Of a stretch of DNA of 64,000 nucleotides, positions 9,429 to 19,111 are shown piece by piece. The notes beneath the pieces are model-generated. The model did no database searches. It was not told where the DNA came from and was given only the letters and a program-made list of their open reading frames with translations. Position 1 is the stretch's first letter. The number at the start of each line of letters is the position of its first letter. Source of the DNA: Bacteroidota bacterium (GTDB lineage: Bacteria; Bacteroidota; Bacteroidia; Chitinophagales; Chitinophagaceae); contig JAEZLJ010000131.1 of the NCBI GenBank assembly GCA_023415275.1, positions 10,623 to 74,622 on the forward strand, written 5' to 3'. A program made the position numbers and the translations under genes.

Positions 9429-9436
9429 CAAAAATA
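9429..9436 (-). promoter_or_regulatory. Candidate -7 element for the ompA-like gene
   Basis: Minus strand reads TATTTTTG (TAnnTTTG), 24 bases upstream of the ATG at 9404. This placement also favours that start over more upstream codons, which would overlap it. Confidence 0.45.
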
Positions 9437-9487
9437 AATGCATTGCAATAAAAATAGGAAAATATTTCACCTTCTTTAAAAGATGAT

Positions 9488-9892
9488 CTAGCCAGGATCT
9501 TTTTCCAATACTTCCACTTTTACCTGGGTAAGACCTCTGCCTGTATAAGCCAATTTTTTTGCTGCAGATTTGCTAAGATCAACTATACGTTTCATTCTTG
9601 GATGAAGCCTGTCATTAGTCTTAACAATGACTGATTTGTTATTTTTGAGGTTAGTGACCCGGATCCAGGTGCCCAGCGGAAGGATGTTGCAGGCGGCGGT
9701 CAACTTATTATGGTCATAAATCTCACCGTTGGCTGTAGGCCTGCCGTTGAATTTATCTGCATAATAACTGGCTATGCCATAATAGACCTTTGGTTTTGGA
9801 TCAAAATAAGCGTTATTAGCTTTTGATGAAGCTTCCCAGCTAAGGCCAAATGAAAGATGAAAGATGTAATAAAACAGGATAACATATTTCAT
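9488..9892 (-). CDS. RlpA-like double-psi beta-barrel protein (septal ring / lytic transglycosylase family)
   Basis: 134 residues with an N-terminal signal peptide (about 1-25) and one RlpA/DPBB domain. The family pattern is clear: GIASYYADKFNGRPTANGE, then LTAACNILPLGTWIRVTNLK, then NDRLHPRMKRIVDLSKSAA. In that core, TAAC replaces the common TAAH, as seen in other Bacteroidota members. The protein lacks a SPOR domain. Known of the family: some RlpA proteins cut glycan strands that lack stem peptides. It lies 5 bases after the L,D-transpeptidase gene and is likely cotranscribed with it, which fits a role in peptidoglycan remodelling. Confidence 0.85.
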   Translation of the reverse strand: MKYVILFYYIFHLSFGLSWEASSKANNAYFDPKPKVYYGIASYYADKFNGRPTANGEIYDHNKLTAACNILPLGTWIRVTNLKNNKSVIVKTNDRLHPRMKRIVDLSKSAAKKLAYTGRGLTQVKVEVLEKDPG

Positions 9893-9897
9893 AGGAA

Positions 9898-11586
9898 TTA
9901 TTTATCTGAAAAAATCTTTTCTCTTATTCTCCTGTCATCTCCATAAACATCATCGTAAAACACAACATTATCTTTTTCTACATCGCAGGTAAAATACCTG
10001 ATAAATAACGGGATCTTTTTCCTCACTGGTATCAAATGTTTTTCCTTTAAAACCAGCCAATTGTTCACTGTATCTATTGGAATAAATTTATTACCGTATA
10101 AACTGTCATTGCGTAAAATAAAATGAGTTAATTCCTGCCAGGCCTGCACCCGCACACAACCATGGCTGAGTGCCCGTTTAGATTTACTGAATAAATACCG
10201 TTGGTTGGTATCATGTAAATAAACTGAATATTTATTAGGAAAATTAAACTTCATTACCCCTAAAGCATTTTCATCGCCACTTCCCTGCACTACACTATAG
10301 GGTATTCCTTCCTTATACTTTGCCCACGTCACCTTATATGGATCAACTTCATTACCCTCCTCATCAAATAAGGTAAATCCTTTCCTGATGGTATAGCCAG
10401 GATCACGCTTTAATCCTGGTAATATATCTTTTTTGATAATGCTTTCAGGTATGTGCCATTTAGGATAAGTGATCAAATCGGTAATGGCGCTAGTGATCAA
10501 AGGAGTTTTAGTTTCAGGCTTTCCTACTACTACCCTGGATGTCAACACCACGGTGTCGCTGTCTATTACCTGGAGGTAATATGCTGGAATATTTACCCAT
10601 ATATACTGGGTTGGCAGGGGTTGCAACATTTTATACTTATCCAATGTAATAGCAATCCTAATGAACTTTTCCTTATCCGTATTATTGAGCCTGTCGATCA
10701 ATGACGTTGATATTAAGCCATCAGCTTTCAGGTTTTTCTTTTTTTGATATTTCCTTATCGCTTTGGCTACTTCAATGGAGTCAGGGTCAGCAATATGCAT
10801 CAACGAAGAATCATCTTCAGAAAGTCTTTTATATACCAGTTGCGGGAACTGCAAGCTATCTTTTGGCTTTATTATAGTGTAATCTTTAAAATGAGCTTTT
10901 GTAAGAAATTTCTTTAAACCGGTTTTTAATTTCTGGTAGCCTGGATTAACAGGTTCTAATAGAGTGGTGAAGGAATCAATTGTTACACTTTTAAATTGTT
11001 TTATTTGGGATGTAAAAAAGGCGGGAGTTAGTACAGAATCTGTTGCTAATAAACTATCCGGAAGCAACCTGCCTTTTGACAGGTCCTTTACTATTTGAAC
11101 AAAAGCAGAAGTAAGGAGCAAATCACTATAAGCCCATTTGGCAGCATCAAGTTTGACCTGAGAAGAAGTATCCAGTTTGAGTTGCTTTTTCAGGCCACCA
11201 AGAGTCACGTTATAATAGTCTTCAGGAAACAATCCGTAATTGCGGGCACTGTCAATTAATTGAAAAAGAGAGTCACCATTGTTTAAAAAGCTACCTTTCT
11301 TGGACCATATTGGTTGAAAAGAATATTCATTATAAATGGACTGGAGAATTGAAGCATTTTTCAGCTGGAAGGAATCATCTATCTGCTTGTTATTTTGAAG
11401 AACATCTTTAAGTGTGCCTTCAATGATATCTTCAGCACTAACATTAATGTCTTCTGCTTTTGCCACAATCTTTTTTTCCTCTATGGTGACTGGATGATCA
11501 TTACAGGCACTTATTAAAATAATGGGAAGGAAAAATAATAAAGCTATAATGCCGGTTAGAAAAAGGTCATGTTTAGGTTTAATCAT
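9898..11586 (-). CDS. Murein L,D-transpeptidase, YcbB/YkuD type
   Basis: 562 residues. An N-terminal hydrophobic segment with a lipobox-like ILISAC suggests a membrane-anchored lipoprotein facing the periplasm. The order is: scaffold region (about 60-270), a peptidoglycan-binding-like part with IRKYQKKKNLKADGLIS, and a YkuD catalytic domain (about 345-510). The active-site pattern HDTN...SHGCVRVQ is present, with the nucleophilic Cys near residue 477. It would form 3-3 crosslinks between stem peptides. It forms an envelope pair with the RlpA-like gene. About 190 bases upstream of it hold no recognisable feature. Confidence 0.9.
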   Translation of the reverse strand: MIKPKHDLFLTGIIALLFFLPIILISACNDHPVTIEEKKIVAKAEDINVSAEDIIEGTLKDVLQNNKQIDDSFQLKNASILQSIYNEYSFQPIWSKKGSFLNNGDSLFQLIDSARNYGLFPEDYYNVTLGGLKKQLKLDTSSQVKLDAAKWAYSDLLLTSAFVQIVKDLSKGRLLPDSLLATDSVLTPAFFTSQIKQFKSVTIDSFTTLLEPVNPGYQKLKTGLKKFLTKAHFKDYTIIKPKDSLQFPQLVYKRLSEDDSSLMHIADPDSIEVAKAIRKYQKKKNLKADGLISTSLIDRLNNTDKEKFIRIAITLDKYKMLQPLPTQYIWVNIPAYYLQVIDSDTVVLTSRVVVGKPETKTPLITSAITDLITYPKWHIPESIIKKDILPGLKRDPGYTIRKGFTLFDEEGNEVDPYKVTWAKYKEGIPYSVVQGSGDENALGVMKFNFPNKYSVYLHDTNQRYLFSKSKRALSHGCVRVQAWQELTHFILRNDSLYGNKFIPIDTVNNWLVLKEKHLIPVRKKIPLFIRYFTCDVEKDNVVFYDDVYGDDRRIREKIFSDK

Positions 11587-11780
11587 AGGTTATATAGCTT
11601 AACGACCATACAAAATAAATATTTTGCTGTTCAGAAAAGGGCTTTTGATAAATTATTATGATTAATCTTAATAAATCTGCAGAAAAATAAAACTAATTAT
11701 TGAGAAAGTATAATGGACAGACCTCTTCCGGGCCATCTTTAAAAAGACTTTACAGAAAATCCAATCAATTTTTTATTTCA

Positions 11781-12779
11781 TTAAGAATTAACCACTCTTG
11801 AAAGCTTTTGTTCAAGTAGTAAAAGGTCGGCAAGCACCATTGCCGTTATTGCTTCCAAAACCGGGGGTACACGTAAGGCGATGCAAAGATCATGTCGTCC
11901 TTTGACTGAAAATTTCTCCACTGTGCCAATCTCCCAAATCCAGGATTCCTGTTCTTTTGGAGTAGAAGAAGTCGGCTTTACAACAACTCTGAATATGATA
12001 TCATTACCATTACTAATGCCGCCAACAATACCGCCTGCATGATTGGTGCGGGTATGACCTGTAGCAGTATCCATAGCATCATTGTGATCACTACCAAACA
12101 TTTGAGCAGCTTTAAAACCTACACCGAATTCAATACCTTTTATAGCAGGGATAGAGAATGCCGCATGACTTATCAAAGACTCTACGGAGTTAAAAAAAGG
12201 TTCGCCCAATCCTAATGGAATTCCCGTGACCCGGCATTCAACGATACCACCAACTGAATCTTTGGCATCAATAGCCTTTTGCAATCCCTTTTCAATATCC
12301 TTCTCTCCTCCAACCTCTGTGATTTGGGCGGATATGGTAATATCGCGTAATAACTTTTTAGCTATGACTCCTGCTGCAACCAGGCATACCGTTAATCTAC
12401 CACTAAAATGTCCCCCACCTCTAAAATCTTCGAATGCTCCGTATTTTTTATGCGCCACAAAATCAGCGTGTCCAGGCCTTGGAATAGCTCTTTGCTTTTC
12501 GTAGTCTCCAGAGCGGGTATTCTTATTTTCAAATAAAATGGTTAAAGGCGCACCTGTCGTTTTATTATTGAATACACCAGAAATGAATATGGGTAAATCA
12601 TCTTCTTTCCTTGGAGTAGTACCTTTTTGCGAACCTCCTTTCCTTCTTTCAATATCTGCCACAAAATCTTCCGCCCCAATGGGAAGACCTGCAGGAACTC
12701 CATCTATTGAAATGCCCACGGAAGGCCCATGTGATTCACCAAAAATTGAGGTTCTGAATATTTGCCCAAAGGAATTCAT
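11781..12779 (-). CDS. aroC: Chorismate synthase
   Basis: Converts 5-enolpyruvylshikimate-3-phosphate to chorismate with reduced FMN. The signature GESHGPSVGISIDGVPAG is at the N-terminus, with RPGHADF near residue 110, RGGGHFSGR near 123, and a late GGISNG segment. At 332 residues it is shorter than the usual 350-390 because the C-terminus is trimmed; catalytic regions look intact. It is the last gene of the seven-gene aromatic operon, 9 bases after aroA. No convincing terminator is visible in the 190 bases that follow. Confidence 0.95.
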   Translation of the reverse strand: MNSFGQIFRTSIFGESHGPSVGISIDGVPAGLPIGAEDFVADIERRKGGSQKGTTPRKEDDLPIFISGVFNNKTTGAPLTILFENKNTRSGDYEKQRAIPRPGHADFVAHKKYGAFEDFRGGGHFSGRLTVCLVAAGVIAKKLLRDITISAQITEVGGEKDIEKGLQKAIDAKDSVGGIVECRVTGIPLGLGEPFFNSVESLISHAAFSIPAIKGIEFGVGFKAAQMFGSDHNDAMDTATGHTRTNHAGGIVGGISNGNDIIFRVVVKPTSSTPKEQESWIWEIGTVEKFSVKGRHDLCIALRVPPVLEAITAMVLADLLLLEQKLSRVVNS

Positions 12780-12788
12780 GCAATAAAT

Positions 12789-14069
12789 TTAATTATGTTT
12801 AAATATAGTAGCATTTAATGCGCTAAGATCATTATAAAACCCAGGGTACGATTTATTTACTGCTTCTGCATCCGCGATTGTGACCGGCCCTTCAGCACCT
12901 AAAGCTGCCACTGCACAAGCCATTGCTATTCTATGGTCATGATGTGAATGCGTGAAAGCTGGTTTAATTCCTGTGCCCCCTTTAATCACCATGTAGTCAT
13001 CCTGAAGCGTGATTTCTATTCCCATTTTTGCGAATTCTTCCTGTAAGGTTAGTGCACGATTACTTTCTTTATGAGTTAAGCGATGAACGCCCTCAATCAC
13101 CGAAGTGCCCGAACAGTAAGCTGCTAAACTTACCAATGGGGGAAAAAGATCGGGACAATCAGTAGCATTAAAATGGAAAGGCTTTAGAGGAGTTTTAATG
13201 ATCTCCAATTCAGTTTCCCTGATACTCATGGAAACCCCGGTTTGATGCAATGCCTGTATAACAGCCTTATCGGCTTGTGTTGAAAACATATCCAATCCTT
13301 TTACTGTAATGTTTCCAGCTATGGCAGCTGCCACGAGCAAGAATGCACCACCGCTCCAGTCACTTTCTATTGTGTAATTGATCTCCTTATTGGAAAATGC
13401 TGCAATGGACTGCTTTGGAAAATAAAATTTCTGATACTGATCATTTATAGGGACATGCAATCCAAATTCAGTCATAACCTTTAAGGTAAGGTCGATATAA
13501 GGTTTACTATTCAGGTTCTCCACCTGAATAGTAATATCACTGGCATTGGCACCTGAAAAAGCCATCAACAATCCTGTGAGGAACTGGGATGACAATGATC
13601 CATCCACTGTAATATTGCCAGGAACCAATGGGCCCTTTATGGTTAATGGTAATAAGCCATTATTGGAAGTTACATGAACCTTAAGTTCTGGCAGCACCTT
13701 GCTAAAAAAGGACAAAGGTCTGTTCAATAAGCTACCTTCTCCATTAATTGTAATGGTGTCTTTGCTCAAGGCTGCGATGGGCGTGAACATACGAACTGAT
13801 AAACCGCTTTCTCCACAATTTATACCAGTGGATATAGGTTGTACCCCTTTACTTTCAATAATGATATTTGTGCCTGATTTTTCAATGGAGGCACCCAACT
13901 GTTTAATGATTTCCAGTGCTGCATGATCATCGGCAGAAACACCCGGGTTGTCCAAAATAGTTTTACCAGTTTTAATGAGCGCTGCTGCACAAGCTCTTTG
14001 CATAGCACTTTTAGAGGCTGGCGCAGTAATCATTCCATTTAATGAGCCGGGATGTATAGTTACATTCAT
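12789..14069 (-). CDS. aroA: 3-phosphoshikimate 1-carboxyvinyltransferase (EPSP synthase)
   Basis: 426 residues. Joins shikimate-3-phosphate and phosphoenolpyruvate to form EPSP. Visible motifs are PASKSAMQRACAAAL (shikimate-phosphate binding, about residues 18-32), ESGLSVRMFTPIAAL (about 86-100), DGSLSSQFLTGLLMA, DWSGGAFLL and DHRIAMACAVAALG near the C-terminus. The NAG(T/S)AxR glyphosate-site motif is replaced by ESGLSVR, a variant I recall from Bacteroidota enzymes. Its ATG overlaps the aroB stop by one base (TAATG), so translation is probably coupled. Confidence 0.95.
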   Translation of the reverse strand: MNVTIHPGSLNGMITAPASKSAMQRACAAALIKTGKTILDNPGVSADDHAALEIIKQLGASIEKSGTNIIIESKGVQPISTGINCGESGLSVRMFTPIAALSKDTITINGEGSLLNRPLSFFSKVLPELKVHVTSNNGLLPLTIKGPLVPGNITVDGSLSSQFLTGLLMAFSGANASDITIQVENLNSKPYIDLTLKVMTEFGLHVPINDQYQKFYFPKQSIAAFSNKEINYTIESDWSGGAFLLVAAAIAGNITVKGLDMFSTQADKAVIQALHQTGVSMSIRETELEIIKTPLKPFHFNATDCPDLFPPLVSLAAYCSGTSVIEGVHRLTHKESNRALTLQEEFAKMGIEITLQDDYMVIKGGTGIKPAFTHSHHDHRIAMACAVAALGAEGPVTIADAEAVNKSYPGFYNDLSALNATIFKHN

Positions 14070-15079
14070 TACAAAGTGCTATATATTTGGTCTATAGATA
14101 TTTTTTCTATCACTCCTTTCCCAATTTTCTCCAATAAGATAAAGTTGATAGCATTACTTACTTTTTTCTTATCTCGTTTTAAAACATCGATCACTTTTTC
14201 CTTATCAAAGTTGGCGTAAGTAGGAAGACCATATTGAGCTAAAACACCTGATACCTTTTGTGGGTGTTTAAATCCGTTTATGGTATTAGAAAGGTCCGAG
14301 GCGAATGTCATGCCTATAGAAATAGCTTGTCCATGAGAAAGTTCATACTGGTTTTCTAAGGCGTGGCCCAGGGTATGCCCAAAATTAAGCAGCTTGCGAT
14401 CACCTTTTTCGAATTCATCCTGCATGACCACTTTGGTCTTGATCAGAACATTCCTACGTATAAGGTTTGAAGTTTCCTTTTTCTTTTTGATATAGTGTTC
14501 GAGGTCATTCAATTCCAGGTTTCTAAACATGGAAGCATCCTTTATACAGGCATGTTTGATGATCTCTGCAAAACCGTTTTGCCATTCCTGGCTCGGTAAG
14601 GTGTTTAGAAATTGCAGATCCTGCAGAATAAAAGAGGGTTGCCTGATAGCGCCAACCATGTTTTTATAAACACCTACATCAATTCCATTTTTACCGCCTA
14701 TTGAAGCATCTACGAGGGACAATAAAGTAGTCGGAATGAATCCAAAGTTAATACCTCTCATGTAGATTGAAGCCACATACCCGGCCAGGTCCGTGATGAC
14801 ACCCCCGCCCACGCCCACCAGGGTTGTCTGCCTGTCTGCACCTATATCAATCAATTGTTCGATAACCGAATCCACGGTTTCCTTCACTTTGAATTCTTCA
14901 CCTGGCTTTAAAACTATTGTGTTCCAATTTTTAAACTTTTTGGTATGACCTTCAAAAACATTTTCGTCAGTAAGAATGATGGTGTTCTTTTGATCAACAA
15001 TTGATTTTAGCTGGGCCATTCCGGCCTGGAAGAAATAATTAACGGAGGAGGTGCTGAAGCGAAAAGTTTTCTGATCCAT
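14069..15079 (-). CDS. aroB: 3-dehydroquinate synthase
   Basis: 336 residues. NAD- and metal-dependent conversion of DAHP to 3-dehydroquinate. The NAD-binding segment VGVGGGVITDLAGYVASIYMR, the substrate region FIPTTLLSLVDASIGGKNGID, and the metal-binding FAEIIKHACI and NFGHTLGHALE histidines are all visible. Length is on the short side of the family (about 340-360) with no missing motif. It shares a TAATG overlap with the upstream DAHP synthase gene and another with aroA. Confidence 0.95.
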   Translation of the reverse strand: MDQKTFRFSTSSVNYFFQAGMAQLKSIVDQKNTIILTDENVFEGHTKKFKNWNTIVLKPGEEFKVKETVDSVIEQLIDIGADRQTTLVGVGGGVITDLAGYVASIYMRGINFGFIPTTLLSLVDASIGGKNGIDVGVYKNMVGAIRQPSFILQDLQFLNTLPSQEWQNGFAEIIKHACIKDASMFRNLELNDLEHYIKKKKETSNLIRRNVLIKTKVVMQDEFEKGDRKLLNFGHTLGHALENQYELSHGQAISIGMTFASDLSNTINGFKHPQKVSGVLAQYGLPTYANFDKEKVIDVLKRDKKKVSNAINFILLEKIGKGVIEKISIDQIYSTL

Positions 15080-16167
15080 TAATCGTTGAATATTTTAGTC
15101 TGATGGGTAATGCTCTCCAGGTGCACAGCGTCGAAATATTTAGTAATAAACTCCTTACTCAACCCTAGCTTCTCTCCTTTTGTACAGGCGCGTTCAAGAA
15201 TTTCGTTCCATCGTTTTGTTTGAAGGATGGTAATATTGTTTTCCTTTTTATAAGTAGCGATCTTTTCGGCGATCTTCATACGCTGGCTTAATATAAACAT
15301 CAGCTCATCATCCAGGTGATTGATCTGTTGCCTTAATTTTTCGAGAGCCGCATGATATTCTTCGGAAGCAACATCTTCTTTTCTCCAGATGATCTCTTCA
15401 AGCATTGAAGCTAGTTGCTCGGGAGTTATTTGCTGTTTGGCATCACTCCATGCATTATCCGGATCTATATGTGTTTCGATCATCAATCCATCGTAATCCA
15501 GGTCAATAGCTTTTTGTGCCACTTCCAGTAAAATATCCCTTCGTCCACATATATGGGAAGGATCATTAATAATTGGCAATTCCGGATTACGTCTTTTCAT
15601 TTCTATCGCAAGATGCCACATGGGCGCATTACGATATTCAGTATTGCCATAGGAAGAAAAGCCTCTATGTATCAGGCCAATATTACTAACACCTGCCTTG
15701 GCCACCCTTTCAACGGCCCCGGTCCATAATTCCAGATCAGGATTTATTGGATTTTTTATAAGTACAGGAACATTCACGCCACGTAAAGCATCGGCTACTT
15801 CCTGCACACTAAAAGGATTGACGGTTGTTCGAGCCCCTACCCATAATACATCAACATCAAAATGTAGTGCATCTTCCACCTGCTTGGCCGTGGCCACTTC
15901 AATTGCCGTAGGAATTCCGGTCAGTTCTTTAGCTTTTTGCAACCAGGGAAGACCTTTGGTGCCTATCCCTTCAAAACTTCCTGGTCTTGTGCGGGGCTTC
16001 CATATACCTGCGCGTAAAAGGTCTACCTTGCCTGTTTTGGCAAGTCTTGAGGCTGTTTCTAAAACCTGTTCTTCGGTTTCGGCGCTGCAAGGTCCTGAGA
16101 TGATCAATGGACGTTTGTTCCATTTTTCTTTTACCAGGTCTGCATTTACTTTTTGTGTTGTTTGCAT
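15079..16167 (-). CDS. Bifunctional DAHP synthase / chorismate mutase (type II)
   Basis: 362 residues. The N-terminal DAHP synthase domain (about 1-260) condenses PEP and erythrose-4-phosphate: PLIISGPCSAETEEQV, GIWKPRTRPGSFEGIG, LIHRGFSSYGN and INDPSHICGRRD are visible. The C-terminal AroQ-type chorismate mutase domain (about 275-360, LEKLRQQINHLDDEL onward) turns chorismate into prephenate. The fusion joins the first and a late step of the pathway, and the mutase domain may act as a regulatory sensor, as in Bacillus-type fusions. It is called aroF, aroG or aroGH in related genomes; I leave the symbol open. Confidence 0.93.
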   Translation of the reverse strand: MQTTQKVNADLVKEKWNKRPLIISGPCSAETEEQVLETASRLAKTGKVDLLRAGIWKPRTRPGSFEGIGTKGLPWLQKAKELTGIPTAIEVATAKQVEDALHFDVDVLWVGARTTVNPFSVQEVADALRGVNVPVLIKNPINPDLELWTGAVERVAKAGVSNIGLIHRGFSSYGNTEYRNAPMWHLAIEMKRRNPELPIINDPSHICGRRDILLEVAQKAIDLDYDGLMIETHIDPDNAWSDAKQQITPEQLASMLEEIIWRKEDVASEEYHAALEKLRQQINHLDDELMFILSQRMKIAEKIATYKKENNITILQTKRWNEILERACTKGEKLGLSKEFITKYFDAVHLESITHQTKIFND

Positions 16168-16237
16168 ATTATAACGATTTTCTGTTTATGGCCAAACCAG
16201 ATCGTAAGATCAGTGGCTATACTAATTAGGATTAGTT

Positions 16238-17077
16238 CTATTTTATGATTCTTTTTATTTTATTGGCATTTTCAATCAATTCCTGGAGATACTGATAATT
16301 TTCTTTTTCCAGGCAAGCTTTGAATTTCCTAAGCTGGCTTAGGTGTTCATTCAGTACATCAAGCACATTTTCCCTATTTTGCATCAGCACTGGCACCCAC
16401 ATGGCAGCATTGCTTTTAGCCAGTCTTACTGTACTTTCAAAACCAGCGCTGGCCAATTCAAATATGGCATCCTCCCCTCTTTCTTTTTCCAAAACGGTAT
16501 TGGCAAGGGCAAAGGAAGTAATATGTGAGATATGGCTAACATAAGCTACATGAACATCGTGCTCTGTGGCATTCATATATACCAGGTGCATTCCTAATGT
16601 CCTGTAAAGTTGTTCTACCAACTGAACCGCATCTTTATCAGAATTTTCCTGGTCGCAAATGACAGTAGCCTTCCCTTTAAATGCACCCTTCACAGCAGCA
16701 GCCGGGCCGCTATATTCAGTACCCCACATAGGATGGGTGGCCACAAATCGTGATCGCTTTGGATGATCTGCCACCGCAGCCAATATTCCCTCCTTTATAG
16801 AACCTACATCCATGATAACCTGTTTGTCCGTTATGTCCAATATGGAAGGCAATAATTTCTCAACACTGTTAACAGGAATTGACAGGATTACAAGATCTGA
16901 TTGGGGTATGGCCGTTTGCCAATCCAAAATTTCATCAACTAGTCCAAGGGATAAAGCCTCATTTGCATGTTCCCTATTAGATTCAACGCCTATGATCTTC
17001 TCTGTCAGTTTATTTTCTCTTAATGCTATAGCAAAAGAGCCCCCAATCAAACCTGTGCCTATTATAGAAACAATCAT
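16238..17077 (-). CDS. tyrA: Prephenate dehydrogenase
   Basis: 279 residues. NAD-dependent oxidative decarboxylation of prephenate to 4-hydroxyphenylpyruvate, the tyrosine branch. The N-terminal Rossmann fold has VSIIGTGLIGGSFAIALRE; the catalytic His lies in THPMWGTEYSGP near residue 115. No ACT domain is present, so allosteric tyrosine control at this enzyme is probably absent or weak. Its ATG overlaps the aminotransferase stop by 4 bases (ATGA). Confidence 0.93.
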   Translation of the reverse strand: MIVSIIGTGLIGGSFAIALRENKLTEKIIGVESNREHANEALSLGLVDEILDWQTAIPQSDLVILSIPVNSVEKLLPSILDITDKQVIMDVGSIKEGILAAVADHPKRSRFVATHPMWGTEYSGPAAAVKGAFKGKATVICDQENSDKDAVQLVEQLYRTLGMHLVYMNATEHDVHVAYVSHISHITSFALANTVLEKERGEDAIFELASAGFESTVRLAKSNAAMWVPVLMQNRENVLDVLNEHLSQLRKFKACLEKENYQYLQELIENANKIKRIIK

Positions 17078-18243
17078 AATTTTTCAACACTTTTGTTAGT
17101 GATCCTTTGTAAGGCCTCAGTTATTTTTTCTTGAGTGGTGCACAAGCTTACCCTGATGTATTCATTTCCATTAGTACCGAAAATACCCCCGGGTGTGATA
17201 AATACACGTGCCTTGCTCAATACTTCATCGCTCAGCTCATACCCATCCTTAAATTCCGTTGGAATTTTGGCCCATATAAATAGTCCCACCTGTTGTTTAT
17301 CGTACCTGCAGTTTAAAGCATCCAGCAGTCCATAAACTTTTTCACGCCTGGCTGAATAAACCTTATTCAATTGAACATGCCAGCTTTCATCTAAAGTCAA
17401 TGCTTTGGATGCTGCCATTTGGACTGGCATAAACATGCCACTATCCATATTGCTTTTAAATCTCAATATTTTACCAATATTATCTTCCGAAGCTGTGATC
17501 ATCGCGACTCTCCATCCAGCCATATTGTGCGATTTACTTAGAGAATTCAACTCAATAACCACATCTTTTGAATTGCCAATGCGCAATAAACTGATCGGGG
17601 TCTCCTTATTTAAGATGAAACTATAAGGGTTATCATGGCAAAGTAATATGTTATGTTTCCTGGCAAAAAGTACAAGCTTCTCAAAAAGCTTCATGTTCCC
17701 ATTTTGACCTGTGGGCATATGAGGGTAGTTCACCCACATTAATTTTACGTGGCTTAGATCCATTCTTTCCAACTCCTCAAGATCGGGCTCCCAATTATTA
17801 GATTCTTTCAGATCATAATCAATACAAATACCCCCAGCTAACCTGGTAGCGCTTTGATAGGTGGGATACCCGGGATTTGGGATTAATACCTTGTCTCCTT
17901 CATTCAAAAATGTCATGCTGATATGCATGATTCCCTCTTTGGAACCTATCAGGGGAAGTATTTCTGAATCTGGATTCAATGAAACTCCATACCACTTATA
18001 GTACCAATCTGCAATAGCTTTTCTAAAAACCGGAATCCCCTTATAGCTTTGATATCCATGTACATTTGGCTTAACTGCCTCTTCCTGTAAGGTTTTTATA
18101 ACCTCCGGGTGTGGTGGCATATCAGGGCTACCAATACCAAGGTTGATCACATTTTCCCCAGCCTTATTCAGTTCATCAATCTGGCGAAGCTTTTGCGAAA
18201 AATAATATTCTCCAATACCGTTTAACCTGCTAGCTACTTCCAT
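17074..18243 (-). CDS. PLP-dependent class I/II aminotransferase (aromatic amino acid branch)
   Basis: 389 residues. Fold type I aminotransferase with NLGIGSPDMPPHPEV near the N-terminus, the substrate/PLP motif NYPHMPTGQ, CHDNPYSFI, and the PLP lysine in LNSLSKSHNMAGWRVAM (near residue 240). It sits between pheA and tyrA, so it most likely transaminates phenylpyruvate and 4-hydroxyphenylpyruvate with glutamate. By sequence alone it resembles the LL-diaminopimelate and aspartate aminotransferase groups, so the substrate is inferred from context. It follows pheA by 2 bases. Confidence 0.88.
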   Translation of the reverse strand: MEVASRLNGIGEYYFSQKLRQIDELNKAGENVINLGIGSPDMPPHPEVIKTLQEEAVKPNVHGYQSYKGIPVFRKAIADWYYKWYGVSLNPDSEILPLIGSKEGIMHISMTFLNEGDKVLIPNPGYPTYQSATRLAGGICIDYDLKESNNWEPDLEELERMDLSHVKLMWVNYPHMPTGQNGNMKLFEKLVLFARKHNILLCHDNPYSFILNKETPISLLRIGNSKDVVIELNSLSKSHNMAGWRVAMITASEDNIGKILRFKSNMDSGMFMPVQMAASKALTLDESWHVQLNKVYSARREKVYGLLDALNCRYDKQQVGLFIWAKIPTEFKDGYELSDEVLSKARVFITPGGIFGTNGNEYIRVSLCTTQEKITEALQRITNKSVEKL

Positions 18244-18245
18244 TT

Positions 18246-19070
18246 TTATACGCTTTTCTTTGTATTGCCATTTTTGTAAACGCCATAGATCTTTATAGCC
18301 TCTGTGATTTTCTTCATCTTTTCAATAACATCTTCTAATTGCTGAATAGAATCAAATTCCATATCAGCGTGGAAATTATATTTCCAATCGCTGCCAGGAA
18401 TGGGGAAGCTTTGCAGTTTGCTAAGATTAATCCCGCCATCAGCAATGGTCGTTAAAACCCTGGCAAGACTGCCTTTAGAATGATCAGTAGCAAAACTCAC
18501 GGAGGCTTTATCCGCATTCTGCTGATCAATAGCCTGTTTATTTAAAACTAAGAACCTGGTGTAGTTATGCTTTTCGGTGTGTATGTTTTCAGCAATAATA
18601 TCCAGTTCAAAAAGTTCAGCAGCCAATTTACCGGCAATGGCTGCTGTATGTTTATTTTTATGCTGATGGATTTTTTTGGCGCTCAAAGCGGTATCCTCAG
18701 TTTCTACCAATTTCCAGTTGTACTGAGTCAAATATTCCAGGCATTGCTGTATGGCCATTGGATGTGAATGAACTTCATTTATCTCATGTAAAGCAACTCC
18801 GGGGTTGACTAATAGATGCTGCCTGATGGGAAGATAAATCTCTCCTATAATTTTTAAATTAGATTTTTGCAGTAAGTTATAATTCGGCAAAATACTTCCC
18901 GCAATAGAGTTTTCAATAGCCATTACCCCCGCATCAGTTTTACCATTAGATGTAAGATCGATGACTTCCCTGAATGTAGCACAGGTAGCTACTGTGATGT
19001 CCTTACCAAAAAATTGCCTGGCCGCTATCTGGTGAAAACTGCCTTCAAATCCTTGTATTGAAACTTTCAT
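18246..19070 (-). CDS. pheA: Prephenate dehydratase
   Basis: 274 residues from ATG at 19070 (MKVSIQGFEGSFHQIAA). Upstream in-frame codons fall inside the attenuator terminator and are rejected. Converts prephenate to phenylpyruvate. The catalytic domain covers about 1-180 (GVMAIENSIAGSI, and NYTRFLVL, the TRF motif). A C-terminal ACT domain (about 190-270) starts at GSLARVL. The Phe-binding ESRP motif of other ACT domains reads QSFP here. It is the first gene of the aromatic operon and lies 20 bases downstream of an intrinsic terminator preceded by a Phe/Tyr-rich leader peptide. Confidence 0.94.
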   Translation of the reverse strand: MKVSIQGFEGSFHQIAARQFFGKDITVATCATFREVIDLTSNGKTDAGVMAIENSIAGSILPNYNLLQKSNLKIIGEIYLPIRQHLLVNPGVALHEINEVHSHPMAIQQCLEYLTQYNWKLVETEDTALSAKKIHQHKNKHTAAIAGKLAAELFELDIIAENIHTEKHNYTRFLVLNKQAIDQQNADKASVSFATDHSKGSLARVLTTIADGGINLSKLQSFPIPGSDWKYNFHADMEFDSIQQLEDVIEKMKKITEAIKIYGVYKNGNTKKSV

Positions 19071-19080
19071 AATCATATTG

Positions 19081-19111
19081 AAAACAAAAATCCCGACCAT
19101 TTGGCCGGGAT
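19081..19111 (-). terminator. Attenuator terminator of the pheA-aroC operon
   Basis: On the minus strand, ATCCCGGCC (19103-19111) pairs with GGTCGGGAT (19090-19098) around an AAAT loop: 9 pairs with one G-U. It runs straight into TTTTTGTTTT. It lies in the leader, only 10 bases before the pheA start at 19070, so it can stop transcription before the operon. Confidence 0.9.
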
